Shown piece by piece: positions 1 through 8,029 of a stretch of 32,351 nt of DNA. The notes below the pieces were generated by a model. It was not told the origin of the DNA, did not search any database, and saw nothing but the letters and a program-made list of their open reading frames with translations. Source of the DNA: Verrucomicrobiota bacterium. GTDB taxonomy: Bacteria > Verrucomicrobiota > Verrucomicrobiia > Opitutales > Opitutaceae. Made by a program: the position numbers and the translations under genes. Each line of letters begins with the position of its first letter. The stretch's first letter is position 1. Location of the stretch: contig QQNC01000009.1 in NCBI GenBank assembly GCA_003402695.1, positions 1 to 32,351 on the forward strand. The letters are read 5' to 3'.

Positions 1-34
1 CCGTTCAGAGACTCGGGCTCTCGCGTCCTTGAAA

Positions 35-111
<77 letters not shown>

Positions 112-197
112 ATAACATTTCCCGGCTGATGTCGCCGTGAGGAAGGCGGAGAAAAGGCCGTGCGCCCGGGCACTGCAAACAAAATAATCGGGACAAT

Positions 198-229
198 AAA
201 AAAGGCCCGGGTCACGAGGACCGCGGGCC
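198..229 (-). terminator. Rho-independent terminator of the Exb operon
   Basis: On the minus strand the stem GGCCCG..GGTC pairs with GACC..CGGGCC around a 5-nt loop, with one bulged base, and is followed by six T. It lies 37 bases past the stop codon of the last gene of the minus-strand operon, where its terminator is expected. It also separates that operon from tRNA-Pro. Confidence 0.85.
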
Positions 230-266
230 GGGTAAAATACCGCCGGGGGGGGGGCGGGTTTAACAA

Positions 267-797
267 CTAGGGCTGGGCAAGGGCCGCCGGAGGGCGGGCC
301 AGGGAGCTTTGGGCGGCCTTGGCGGAAATCATCGCGGTAATCCGCTGAATTTCGAGCTCGGCGGTCCGGCGCTTGATTTTGCCCAGTTCGACCTGCTTCG
401 CGAGTTCGAAGGCCTCGCGGTTAATTTTTTCCTTCTCGGTGCGGAGGGTGCTCAACTGGAGCTCAAGCTGGGCGGCCTGCTTGGCGCTGCGGTCGGACTC
501 GGCGTTGGCCTTGGCTGTGGTATCCTTAACCCGCTGGCCCTCGGCTTCCCACTTGGCAACGCGATCAGCTTCCTTCTTGGCTTCGTCGGCGAGGCGCTGA
601 TTGGTGCGTTTCTCGGCATCGGCGCGGGCCGCCGCCTCGATGGCGGCCTTGCGCGCATCCTCTGCGGCCTTTTTGGCCGCGATCTCGGTGGCGCGCTGGC
701 GTTCGCGTTCCTCATGCTTCTTCGTCTCCGAAAGATAAAACACGAGGAAGATGGCCAGCATGCTGCCGACCGAAATGACGTACATCCATTTTTTCAT
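267..797 (-). CDS. Membrane-anchored coiled-coil protein, last gene of Exb operon
   Basis: Unrecognised 176-residue protein. Residues about 5-23 form one hydrophobic segment after MKKW, so the N terminus probably anchors it in the inner membrane with the rest in the periplasm. Residues about 25-160 are Ala/Lys/Glu/Arg-rich with heptad-like spacing and should form a long coiled coil. The tail is short and Pro/Ala-rich. Architecture, size and position match the preceding gene (822-1367), so the two look like diverged tandem copies. It follows that gene by 24 bp and ends before the operon terminator. A structural or scaffolding role beside ExbB/ExbD/TonB, comparable to the rod part of TolA, is inference from context only. 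Confidence 0.75.
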   Translation of the reverse strand: MKKWMYVISVGSMLAIFLVFYLSETKKHEERERQRATEIAAKKAAEDARKAAIEAAARADAEKRTNQRLADEAKKEADRVAKWEAEGQRVKDTTAKANAESDRSAKQAAQLELQLSTLRTEKEKINREAFELAKQVELGKIKRRTAELEIQRITAMISAKAAQSSLARPPAALAQP

Positions 798-821
798 GGG
801 GAAAAGGGGGGTGGTGGGGGG

Positions 822-1367
822 TTAGGAGTTCTTCTTGGCGGCGGCCGCAGCGGCATCAGCCGCCGCCCGGGCGGCGTCAGCCGCGGCAATCTTGTCCAGA
901 ACCTGGGAAAGGTTCCGGGCGTTCTCCTCGGCCTGTCTCACGTAGACGGCGAGGAAGGCCTGTTCATCGCTGGCCTTCTTTTTGTCATTCTGGAGCTTCG
1001 TAATGGCATCCTTCTCCGTCTGAATGTCCTTCTCGAGATTCTTGACCTGCTCGGCGAGCTTGCGCTGGTCGCGCTCGGCCTTGCCCTGGGCTTCCACGGC
1101 GTTGGCGCGGTCATCGTGATCCTTCTTGTCTTTGGCCTCCTTGGCGGCGCGCTCAGCCTTGCGCTTCTCCTGGGAGGCGAGGGCTTCGCGGATGGCCTGC
1201 TCATTGGCCTTGGCCTGGGCGCGGAGTTTGTCCTCCTTTTTTTGTTTTTCCTTGGCGACACGCTGGGCTTCCCGGGCCTCGAGGCCCTTGCTGAAATTCC
1301 AGTAGATCGCGCTGAAAATGATCAGGCCGACAAGCGGTGCGAGGAAGTAAGCGTATTTCTTCTTCAT
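822..1367 (-). CDS. Membrane-anchored coiled-coil protein, paralogue of its neighbour
   Basis: Unrecognised 181-residue protein. The start MKKKYAYF leads into a single membrane segment (about residues 6-24), followed by roughly 130 residues of charged, Ala-rich sequence expected to form a coiled coil. The end is almost pure Ala/Asp/Lys. The layout copies the downstream gene (267-797), including the MKK start and a segment rich in Glu, Lys and Arg directly after the membrane helix. It starts 21 bp after the TPR gene, so it belongs to the same transcript. No Shine-Dalgarno motif is present; the ATG is preceded by ACCATC. Function unknown; partnership with the ExbB/D-TonB complex is inferred from the operon. 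Confidence 0.75.
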   Translation of the reverse strand: MKKKYAYFLAPLVGLIIFSAIYWNFSKGLEAREAQRVAKEKQKKEDKLRAQAKANEQAIREALASQEKRKAERAAKEAKDKKDHDDRANAVEAQGKAERDQRKLAEQVKNLEKDIQTEKDAITKLQNDKKKASDEQAFLAVYVRQAEENARNLSQVLDKIAAADAARAAADAAAAAAKKNS

Positions 1368-1388
1368 GATGGTAAAGGGACAGGAGGA

Positions 1389-2795
1389 TTAATGGGTGCG
1401 AAGTCCGGCCTTGAGCAGTTCACGTTCCTTGAGGGCGTCTTCAATGGCCTGTTTGAGGCGCGGAAGCTGGGATTCTTTTTCGGAGCCGGGCGAGGCGATG
1501 GCCTTGTCGACGGCGATCTGGGCCTCATCGAATTTGGTCAATTCGTAGGCGACGTAGGCTTGGAAATTGTAGACGGTGTAGGGCTTGTCCAAATGACCCT
1601 TGGCCACGGCGGAGACGAGGCTCTGGTAGGCCTCCTGCGGCTTTTCCAGCGAGTAATAGATCTGGGCGACCTGATAATCGATCTGGCCGGACTTCGGGAA
1701 GTGCTTGGCGGCTTCCTTCAGCGCCTCGATAGCCTGAAAGGGCTTGTCGACCTGCTGGTAGGAATAAGCGAGTAGCTCCCAGTTGGACTGGAGGGATTCG
1801 ATGGACCCTTTCTTCAGGCCGTTGTGGAGTAACTCGGTGGCTTTCCCGAACTGACCGACGTTGAAATACAGGCCGACGAGCGTGTAATTGTCCTTCGGCG
1901 TCCGCATGAAGCCGAGGGCCTGGGCCCGCTCGATCGTGAGCACCGCGCGGATGTTGTTTTCGCGGCCCTTTTCCTCGTCCTTGTCGAAGGCGAGATTCAG
2001 GTAGATCGGAACCAGCTGCGACCAGTACTCCTTCTTGGCGGGGTATTGCTTGACCATCAGCTCGAGCACCTCGGCGGAGCGGGAGAAATCCCCCTCCTGC
2101 TGGAGCGACGCGAGGTACAGCACATAAAAATTCTCTTTCGGGTGATCGATGGTCTGCAGGCACTTCTCGATCTCGGACTGACACTCCTTCATCAGCTTGA
2201 GATCCGTCACAGCGGGGTTGAGCACCGCCCGATTGTAGAGCATGTTCACATAGAACAGCATGACTTCCTGACGCTGCGGATCCTGGGCGGGTGCGGTCGT
2301 ATGCGTGAGCCAGCGTTTGGCGTAGTCCGTCGCCTTGCTCAGGTATTGTTGCTGCAACGCAATGGACTTCAAGGTGCTCGAATCCTGTCCGTACATGTAG
2401 GCGATGTAGTAGACCAGTTCCTGGGCTTCCTTGTCCTCAAAGTAGTTGTAGCTGTCCGAGAGACGCAGGGCCGTCTCCATGGCTTGAAGCGCCTTGGGGT
2501 AATCGCCCTTCTGCATGTAAATCTTGGAGAGGACCTCATCCAGCACCGCCGTGTCGTAGCTGGTGGGGCTCACGTTGGGTAACAGGGATGAGAGCAGGCT
2601 GATCGCGCCCTCCAAGTTCTTGGCGTCCATCAGGTCCTTGACCTTGCCGAGTGCCTCGGAGGTCGGCGGCTCAAGCTGGGCGTGTTCATCGACCGCGCGG
2701 AGGGCGGGTGTCACGGCCCCGACGCAGGCGAGGGCCGCACCCGTCAGGAGCAGGCGGTGCAGGCGGGAAAGGGAAGAGGAGGGCACGTCGGTCAC
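1389..2795 (-). CDS. Periplasmic TPR-repeat protein in Exb operon
   Basis: A 468-residue protein with a Sec-type signal peptide: a basic start, a hydrophobic core LLLTGAALACVGAV, and a likely cut after ALRA near residue 34. The mature part is built of helical tetratricopeptide repeats, clearest from residue 85 (GDYPKALQAMETALRL) and from about 310 to 420 (GQFGKATELL, KPFQAIEALKEAAKHFP, KPQEAYQSLVSAV, TKFDEAQIAVDKAI). TPR domains bind proteins, so a periplasmic adaptor role is likely. The start is GTG, 7 bp after the tonB-like gene, implying coupled expression. In classical Tol-Pal operons CpoB combines a coiled coil and TPRs; here these parts lie on separate proteins. That comparison is inference. 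Confidence 0.85.
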   Translation of the reverse strand: MTDVPSSSLSRLHRLLLTGAALACVGAVTPALRAVDEHAQLEPPTSEALGKVKDLMDAKNLEGAISLLSSLLPNVSPTSYDTAVLDEVLSKIYMQKGDYPKALQAMETALRLSDSYNYFEDKEAQELVYYIAYMYGQDSSTLKSIALQQQYLSKATDYAKRWLTHTTAPAQDPQRQEVMLFYVNMLYNRAVLNPAVTDLKLMKECQSEIEKCLQTIDHPKENFYVLYLASLQQEGDFSRSAEVLELMVKQYPAKKEYWSQLVPIYLNLAFDKDEEKGRENNIRAVLTIERAQALGFMRTPKDNYTLVGLYFNVGQFGKATELLHNGLKKGSIESLQSNWELLAYSYQQVDKPFQAIEALKEAAKHFPKSGQIDYQVAQIYYSLEKPQEAYQSLVSAVAKGHLDKPYTVYNFQAYVAYELTKFDEAQIAVDKAIASPGSEKESQLPRLKQAIEDALKERELLKAGLRTH

Positions 2796-2802
2796 GGAGG
2801 GA

Positions 2803-3450
2803 TTAATTATCGGTCAGGGTAAAGCCGACGGGCACCTGCATGTGGGTGTTGACCGCACGGCCACCGCGTTTGCCGGGGCGAAATTTCCACTTGCTCACCG
2901 CCTGGATGGCGGCGGATTCAAACTCACGCGCAGTGGAGCGGGCGGCGTAGGCGTTGCGGACGTCACCGGTGTCGGTGACGATGAAATCAACCACCACCTC
3001 GCCCGTCACGCCGGCGCGGCGCATTTCAAACGGATATTGCGGGGAAGGCTGGAATTTCGGGGAGGGGATCTGGTCGAGCTTGGAGATGTCAAACACCACG
3101 ATGCCCTTGCCGAGACCGTGGTTGCCCTGCGGGATGACAATGGCGCCCTGCATCGGCTTGAGTCCCTCGGGCGGGGGCGGCTGGATTGGCTGGACGAAGG
3201 AATCGACCTGCACGAGCTGCGGCATGTCCTGCTGCATCGGAGGAGCGATATCCAGCGGGGTGGGCGCCTCGTCCGACTCCACTTTCTCCGGCTCATCGGG
3301 CTCAATCTTGGGCATTTCCAGCTGGATGACCTTTTCCTCGACGACTTTCTGGGCCTTTTCAGGACCGTGTCTGAGGGCCTGGCCAATCCAAGCCACGCTG
3401 CCGTGGACGGCGAGGGAAACGATAAGGCCGATGATTAAATCGCGACGCAT
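2803..3450 (-). CDS. TonB-family energy transducer
   Basis: A 215-residue TonB-like protein. Residues 4-24 (IIGLIVSLAVHGSVAWIGQAL) form the single inner-membrane helix with the His that TonB proteins keep there. A Pro/Glu-rich spacer follows (about 45-105, including QPPPPEG), then the C-terminal TonB domain (about 135-212) with YPFEMRRAGVTGEVVVDF and the WKFRPGKRGG region. It should carry proton-motive energy from the ExbB/ExbD motor to an outer-membrane partner. The ORF track starts at 3615, inside exbD; the ATG at 3450 is preferred because it puts the membrane helix at the N terminus and leaves a 22-bp gap. No TonB-dependent receptor lies in the window, so the partner is unknown. Confidence 0.9.
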   Translation of the reverse strand: MRRDLIIGLIVSLAVHGSVAWIGQALRHGPEKAQKVVEEKVIQLEMPKIEPDEPEKVESDEAPTPLDIAPPMQQDMPQLVQVDSFVQPIQPPPPEGLKPMQGAIVIPQGNHGLGKGIVVFDISKLDQIPSPKFQPSPQYPFEMRRAGVTGEVVVDFIVTDTGDVRNAYAARSTAREFESAAIQAVSKWKFRPGKRGGRAVNTHMQVPVGFTLTDN

Positions 3451-3472
3451 GATGGTGGGGGCGGGTCGTGGT

Positions 3473-3901
3473 TTAGCGGCCGGTGGGGCGGGTGCGGCCG
3501 GTCTCCACGGAAACCTGCTGGATGCCGGCCTTGCGAATTTCATCGAGGGCGCGGACCGTAATGCCGAACTTGGCGCGATCGTCACCGGTGATGAGCACGC
3601 GCGGCGTGGAAACACGTTTCTTCAGCTCCTCGAGCTTGGGCGTGATTTCCTCAAGCTGGATGATTTCCCGGTTCCAATAGCAGGTGCCCTGGTCGGAAAT
3701 CTGCAGGGTGACCATGTCGTCATCCGGCGGCGCGTTGTTGGTGGTGGGCACCGGCAAGTTCACCGGGATGGAGGCAATCCGGTTCAGCGAGAGCGTGAAG
3801 AGCACGAAGGTCGCCAGCAGGAAGAAGATGACATCGATCAGCGGGATGATCTCGATGCGCGCCTTCTTTTTGCCTTCTTCGACTTTGGTGGAACCGGCCA
3901 T
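3473..3901 (-). CDS. exbD: ExbD/TolR-family proton-channel subunit (second copy)
   Basis: A 142-residue ExbD/TolR protein. A short basic cytoplasmic start leads into one membrane helix with IPLIDVIFFLLATFVLFTL. Asp23 corresponds to the essential proton-carrying Asp of ExbD. A periplasmic domain follows (about 45-140). Its first 40 residues are nearly the same as the upstream ExbD, but the periplasmic half differs and carries an isolated Cys (GTCYW). It sits 55 bp after the first exbD and 22 bp before tonB. Two different ExbD proteins could form a mixed stator or serve different partners; which applies cannot be seen from the sequence. Confidence 0.93.
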   Translation of the reverse strand: MAGSTKVEEGKKKARIEIIPLIDVIFFLLATFVLFTLSLNRIASIPVNLPVPTTNNAPPDDDMVTLQISDQGTCYWNREIIQLEEITPKLEELKKRVSTPRVLITGDDRAKFGITVRALDEIRKAGIQQVSVETGRTRPTGR

Positions 3902-3956
3902 GATGGGATAAAATTAGCGGAAAAGAATGAGGGAGGAAGGCAGCCGGTGGAGGGGC

Positions 3957-4391
3957 TTATTTGCCCTGCGGCTTGACGTGGGTCTCGATGAAAACCTTGG
4001 CGGCCCCGGATTTGCGGACTTCATCGATGGCATAGCCAAACACCGAGCTGAAGGAGGCATTTTCGTCGCCATTGATGAGGATGCGGCCCTCGGGGTTCTC
4101 CGCGTGGAAGATCCGCAGCCGCGTGATGAATTCATCAAGCGAAACGGGATCCTTGTCCCAGGCGATGGTGCCCTCCGCGGTGACACTGACCGTATGGGTG
4201 CCCGCCGGATCGCGCGTCACGCCGGTTTCGGAGAGTGGCACGACGATGCCCGGGAGACCGTTGGATTTGTTCAACGACAGCGTGAACAAAACGAACGTAG
4301 CGAGCAGGAAGAAAATCACATCGATCAACGGAATGATTTCGATGCGGGCGGATTTTTTGCCGCCTTTACTGCCGCCAGATGAGCCTGCCAT
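3957..4391 (-). CDS. exbD: ExbD/TolR-family proton-channel subunit (first copy)
   Basis: A 144-residue ExbD/TolR protein with a Gly/Ser/Lys-rich cytoplasmic N terminus, a membrane helix containing the conserved Asp24 (IPLIDVIFFLL), and a periplasmic domain of about 95 residues with the typical ILINGDENASF and IDEVRKSG stretches. It forms the inner-membrane proton motor with the ExbB encoded 53 bp upstream. The near-identity of its membrane part to the following exbD points to tandem duplication with conserved motor function and divergent periplasmic contacts. No Shine-Dalgarno motif is seen; the start context is CCCATCATGGC, the same as in the second copy. Confidence 0.93.
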   Translation of the reverse strand: MAGSSGGSKGGKKSARIEIIPLIDVIFFLLATFVLFTLSLNKSNGLPGIVVPLSETGVTRDPAGTHTVSVTAEGTIAWDKDPVSLDEFITRLRIFHAENPEGRILINGDENASFSSVFGYAIDEVRKSGAAKVFIETHVKPQGK

Positions 4392-4444
4392 GATGGGTGT
4401 GAGCTAGGGGGAAAACGTGCGTGACGCGGTTTTCTTAGGAGGAA

Positions 4445-5131
4445 TCAGCGGGCGAAGGGGGCGGTCGTCTCGGACTTCTTGATGAGCAGCTCGAGCGCGT
4501 TGGAGGCGTCGGCGATCTCATGCTTCGCTTCCTCGGTCCGGGCGTTCAGGTAATTGTAGGGCAGCAAGCAGGTGACGGCGATGAACAGACCGCACATCGT
4601 GGCGATGAGGGCTTCAGCGACACCGCCGGTGATGGCGTTGGCCGCCGCACCGATATCGCCGCCGCCGAGGGCGCCGAAGGTGCGCATCATGCCGGTCACG
4701 GTGCCGAGCAGACCGAGCAGAGGGGCGGCCGTGATGCAGGTGTCGAGTGTCGCCATGCCCTGGGTGAAGCGCGCCAGTTCCTGGGAGGAGGCGCGGACGA
4801 AAGCGTTGGAGAGCGAGAACTCCTTGTTGGTCAGGGAGTAAACGAGGATACGAGCGACGAAGTCATTGCTCTTCTTGCCGAGCGCGACGGCGCCCTCGAT
4901 GTCACGGTGCTCCACGGACTCGAGCATCTTCTGCACGACTTCCGGCTCCCGGCTCCCGTTTTCCCGGAAAATGAAGAGCAGGCGCTCGACGATCACGGTG
5001 ATGGCGACGAACGAGAGGAGCAGGATCGGCCACATGATTTCATGGCCGGCGGCGAAAAGGTCCATCGGCGACATCGGGCTGCCGTCGGGGTTCGTGAGGA
5101 GGAACGCGAGGGGGAGACTGTGGGTGATCAT
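4445..5131 (-). CDS. exbB: ExbB/TolQ/MotA-family proton-channel protein
   Basis: A 228-residue MotA/TolQ/ExbB-family protein with the expected three membrane helices: one near residues 29-54 (IMWPILLLSFVAITVIVERL), and two near 130-150 and 168-195 (AAPLLGLLGTVTGMM and GGVAEALIATMCGLFIAV). A cytoplasmic loop lies between the first and second. The Thr/Gly-rich LLGTVTGM motif lines the proton channel in this family. It is the first gene of the seven-gene operon and would form the pentameric stator around the ExbD helices. ExbB is chosen over TolQ because TonB, not TolA/TolB/Pal, follows, but the presence of TPR and coiled-coil genes leaves the assignment open. Confidence 0.92.
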   Translation of the reverse strand: MITHSLPLAFLLTNPDGSPMSPMDLFAAGHEIMWPILLLSFVAITVIVERLLFIFRENGSREPEVVQKMLESVEHRDIEGAVALGKKSNDFVARILVYSLTNKEFSLSNAFVRASSQELARFTQGMATLDTCITAAPLLGLLGTVTGMMRTFGALGGGDIGAAANAITGGVAEALIATMCGLFIAVTCLLPYNYLNARTEEAKHEIADASNALELLIKKSETTAPFAR

Positions 5132-5404
5132 AGGGAAGAAAGTAGGGATTAAGACGGGGGTGTGGGTTAGGTTGGTGAGTAGGAAAAGTGAGGGAAAGAC
5201 CCAGGTTGGCGGCTGGAGCGAATCGCGTCCAGACGTGGGTTTAACTCATTTCATCGCGGCTACAGTAGAAACCCAAGCCAAGGGAAACTTCACCTCGGTG
5301 TTCTGGGCGATATGCACATGCGACCAGGATTTTCTGGGGGATGGCAGTGGGGTTCAACATGGGCCTAAGCAAGAATTTCAGGGGTGAAAACGAGCGGGAA
5401 AACG

Positions 5405-5433
5405 ACTAGGGGTTATCAAAACTTGGCTGTCAA
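5405..5433 (-). promoter_or_regulatory. Candidate sigma-70 promoter for the Exb operon
   Basis: On the minus strand a perfect -35 TTGACA (5428-5433) is followed after 17 bp by CCTAGT (5405-5410), a poor -10. It lies between tRNA-Gln and exbB and would give a leader of about 270 nt. No other clear site was seen in the 348-base gap 5132-5479, which has no convincing gene or hairpin. Read-through from the tRNA genes is the alternative. Confidence 0.35.
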
Positions 5434-5479
5434 CTTTCTTTGTCGGTGAAAAGAATTCAGGGCCTTGTGGCGGTGAAAA

Positions 5480-5553
5480 TGGCTGCCCGACTAGGAGTCG
5501 AACCTAGACAAAACGAGTCAGAGTCGTTTGTGCTACCATTACACAATCGGGCA
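5480..5553 (-). tRNA. tRNA-Gln (anticodon CTG)
   Basis: A 74-nt cloverleaf on the minus strand. The acceptor stem TGCCCGA/TCGGGCA is perfect with the weak U1-A72 pair typical of glutamine tRNA, discriminator G, and encoded CCA. The anticodon loop CTCTGAC between AACGA and TCGTT gives anticodon CTG, reading CAG. The gatCAB genes in this window make the transamidase that can act on Glu-tRNA-Gln, so this tRNA may be one of its substrates. Confidence 0.95.
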
Positions 5554-5600
5554 GTGGAAAATTGTGGCGCGACGCGAAAACCGGCGGAGGAAACCCGGAA

Positions 5601-5675
5601 TGGAGCCGGCGATGGGATTCGAACCCGCAACCGCCTGTTTACAAAACAGGTGCTCTACCGTTGAGCTACGCCGGC
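5601..5675 (-). tRNA. tRNA-Thr (anticodon TGT)
   Basis: A 75-nt cloverleaf on the minus strand with acceptor stem GCCGGCG/CGCCGGC, discriminator T and encoded CCA. The anticodon arm CCTGT-TTTGTAA-ACAGG gives anticodon TGT, reading ACA threonine codons. It lies 47 bp upstream of tRNA-Gln in the same orientation, so the two are probably cotranscribed. Confidence 0.95.
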
Positions 5676-5727
5676 GCGAAAAAAAATCGCGCGTTTGCCA
5701 TGGATAACTGGGAAAAAACAAAAAAGA

Positions 5728-5802
<75 letters not shown>

Positions 5803-5976
5803 AAACCGAAGGGCGAAAAACTCATGAACCCACAGGTGAAGTCAACAGTGATTTCGGTCGCTGCCTAGCGGCCGATTTTGCGATGGCGTCCCCGGGCCCC
5901 GTTCGGCGCTGCTGTCCGGCCAATTGTCCCGGGTCGTCATCCTGCGGATGTTTCCGGGGCCCGGGCTTTCGTTTCC

Positions 5977-7303
5977 ATGATTTCCGTCCGTGGCTTTATT
6001 TTTTGTCCGGGCTGTTGCTTGCCCGCTTCGCGGGCGCCGAGTCGGTTCCTGTCAATGTTGCGCCAGTCGTGGTGAGGCGCGACATGGTGATCGCGGGTCA
6101 CCCGCAGGCGGCGGAAGCCGGCCTGGCGGTGCTCCGGTCCGGCGGCAATCCCATCGACGCCATCGCCACATCCCTCTCGCTCGGGGTGGCGGAGCCCCTA
6201 TGCCTTGGGCCTGGGCGGCAAACGCGTGCTCCTCTATTACTAAGTCGATAGCGGGCGGTTCCATGTGGTGGAGACGTTGGATGCCTCGGGTGCGATCAAT
6301 GGGCCGGCTTATTTGCAACGTCCCTAGGTCGCCCGCAGCTATGGTTACAGTGCCGTGGGCGTGCCCGGCTTGGCGGCGGGTTTGTGGACGGCCCATCAAA
6401 AGTGGGGCTCGAAATCCTGGGCCAAGGAAGTGGAGCCGGCCATCACGTTGGCGCAGGTTGGCTTCCGGGTCCTGCCGAAATCGCGCGACCTCTTTGAAGA
6501 GCAGCACAAGAAGATTCGCCGGGGGGATGCGGAGATTGCCCGCCTCTATCTGCCGGTGGGCGCGCCTCTCGCCTCCGGGCTGCTCCGGCTGAATTCCAAC
6601 CTGGCCCGGACGCTGACGCTCCTCGCGCAGCAAGGCCGGGATGGGTTTACCACGGGCGGGGGAGCCATTACGCTGGATGACCTAGCGGGCTATACGGCGC
6701 ACCTGTCTGAGACTGGCGGGATTGATTTTCGCCACTATCGGATTGAGCGCGCCCCGCCGCCCGCCAGCGGAGCGGCGATGTTCATGCCGGCGCGCAAGGT
6801 GCTCGAGGAAGAGGTCATTGGCCCGGCCTCTTGCGCACGGCGGACAATCTCGACCGGATCTGCCGGGTGTGGCGCGTGGTTGAATCGGAGGACTGCCGGG
6901 CCGTCGGCCGCGCAGCGCGATCGCGCCAACGCTGGTCCTGCTCCGGGGCCAGCCCATCTTGGCGCTGGGCGTGCCCGGGGCCGCCCGCATCCACACTACG
7001 ATGCTCCAGGTCCGCCTCGACGAACTCGTGCTCAACCGCCGCCTGAGCGATGTCATTGGGGACACGCGGTTCACTTCATGATGCCCTGGAAAGAGGGGGA
7101 GGCCTTCACTTTTGAGGCCGAACAGTCCTTTCCGGCTATCCAGACGGACCTGTGGTGGTCAGTGGGCTGGAAAATCGACCTGTCCGAGCCTGACCGGCCG
7201 CGGCCGGCATTTTGGCGGCATCAACGTCTTTGATCTGCCGCCGGACGGCAACATGACCGGTTATGCCGACCCCCGCCGGACGAATACCGCGGTCGGATAC
7301 TAA
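5977..7303 (+). pseudogene. Decayed gamma-glutamyltransferase gene
   Basis: Pieces of one gamma-glutamyltranspeptidase appear in order but in different frames. Early in frame 3 come a signal-peptide-like stretch and HPQAAEAGLAVLRSGGNPIDA. Frame 1 then gives YALGLGGKRVLLYY, an in-frame TAA (6241) and a TAG (6325), followed by VGVPGLAAGLWTAHQKWG to GAAMFMPARKVLEEE. Frame 2 gives PILALGVPGAARIHTTMLQV. The end returns to GGINVFDLPPDGNMTGYADP. Frameshifts are needed near 6200, 6830, 6930, 7075 and 7205. The remnant spans about 440 codons against roughly 550-600 in the family, and the conserved Thr-Thr-His-nucleophile block is absent, so an internal deletion near 6830-6940 is likely. It cannot make an active enzyme. 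Confidence 0.88.
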
Positions 7304-7354
7304 GTTTACCCTTTACAGGAGGGGCCGGCTTCTCTGTTTTCGACCACTCTTTCC

Positions 7355-7549
7355 ATGCAAAAGACCAAAAAGTCCGTCGCCAAGCGCTTCAAGCTGTCCG
7401 CCAAGGGCAAGCTCATCCGGCGCACGCCTGGTTTTCGCCACCTGCTGGCCGCAAAAAGCACGAAGCAAAAGCGCCGTGCCTCCCGCGACAAGCTCGTTGC
7501 CGAGGGCCATGCCAAGCCGCTTCTGCGCTGCCTGCCGTTCGGTCTCTGA
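7355..7549 (+). CDS. rpmI: 50S ribosomal protein L35
   Basis: A 64-residue, strongly basic protein with the L35 pattern: MQKTKKSVAKRFKLSAKGKL at the start and the R-rich middle (HLLAAKSTKQKRR), the usual length for the family. It is a structural protein of the large ribosomal subunit. rplT follows 87 bp downstream, the usual rpmI-rplT order. The usual upstream partner infC is missing; a dead gamma-glutamyltransferase gene ends 51 bp before it, so the promoter must lie in that short gap or within the remnant. An AGGAGG occurs near 7317 but is more than 30 bases from the ATG, too far to be its ribosome-binding site. Confidence 0.97.
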   Translation: MQKTKKSVAKRFKLSAKGKLIRRTPGFRHLLAAKSTKQKRRASRDKLVAEGHAKPLLRCLPFGL

Positions 7550-7636
7550 CCCCGGCTGAAGCGCATCCCTTCGCCTGGCGGGTGAAATCCTAAGCCGACC
7601 CGCCGGCGATCAACCTAATCCAAAAAATACACCAAC

Positions 7637-8017
7637 ATGGCTCGTGCAACAAACTCCGCTGCTTCCCGCAAGCGACACAAGAAAACGCTGAAATACGCCA
7701 AGGGCTATTTCGGCAATAAATCCAAGCTCTTCCGCTACGCGAAAGAAGCCGTCCAGCACGCCTGGCAGTACGCCTACATCGCGCGCCGCAAGAAGAAGGG
7801 TGACCGCCGCGGTCTCTGGATCGTGCGCCTCAACGCTGCCTGCCGCGCCGCCGGCATTTCCTACAGCCGCTTCATGGAGGGCCTCAAGGCCGCCAACGTC
7901 GGCCTCGACCGGAAAATCCTGTCGGACATCGCGATTCGCGACGAAGTGGCCTTTAACGCCCTGGTCAAACAAGCCCAGGACGCGTTGAAGACCAAGGCCG
8001 CGACTGCCAAGGCCTAA
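7637..8017 (+). CDS. rplT: 50S ribosomal protein L20
   Basis: A 126-residue basic protein matching L20 along its length: a long basic N-terminal extension (SRKRHKKTLKYAKGYFG), YAYIARRKKKGDRRGLWIVR in the middle, and SYSRFMEGLKAANVGLDRKIL in the globular end. L20 binds 23S rRNA early in assembly of the large subunit and in some bacteria represses its own operon. The first residues (MARATNSAAS) differ somewhat from the common MARVKRG start. No Shine-Dalgarno sequence precedes the ATG. pheS follows after a 129-base leader with two hairpins. Confidence 0.97.
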   Translation: MARATNSAASRKRHKKTLKYAKGYFGNKSKLFRYAKEAVQHAWQYAYIARRKKKGDRRGLWIVRLNAACRAAGISYSRFMEGLKAANVGLDRKILSDIAIRDEVAFNALVKQAQDALKTKAATAKA

Positions 8018-8029
8018 ATTCTGACTAAC

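Noticed and set aside
309-1775. 488-residue plus-strand ORF rich in Gly and Leu
   Set aside because: It spans both coiled-coil genes and part of the TPR gene on the opposite strand. Its composition is what antisense of Lys/Ala/Glu-rich coding sequence gives, and no domain is recognisable.
7312-7322. AGGAGG as ribosome-binding site for rpmI
   Set aside because: It lies more than 30 bases from the ATG and is part of the TTTACAGGAGG repeat end.
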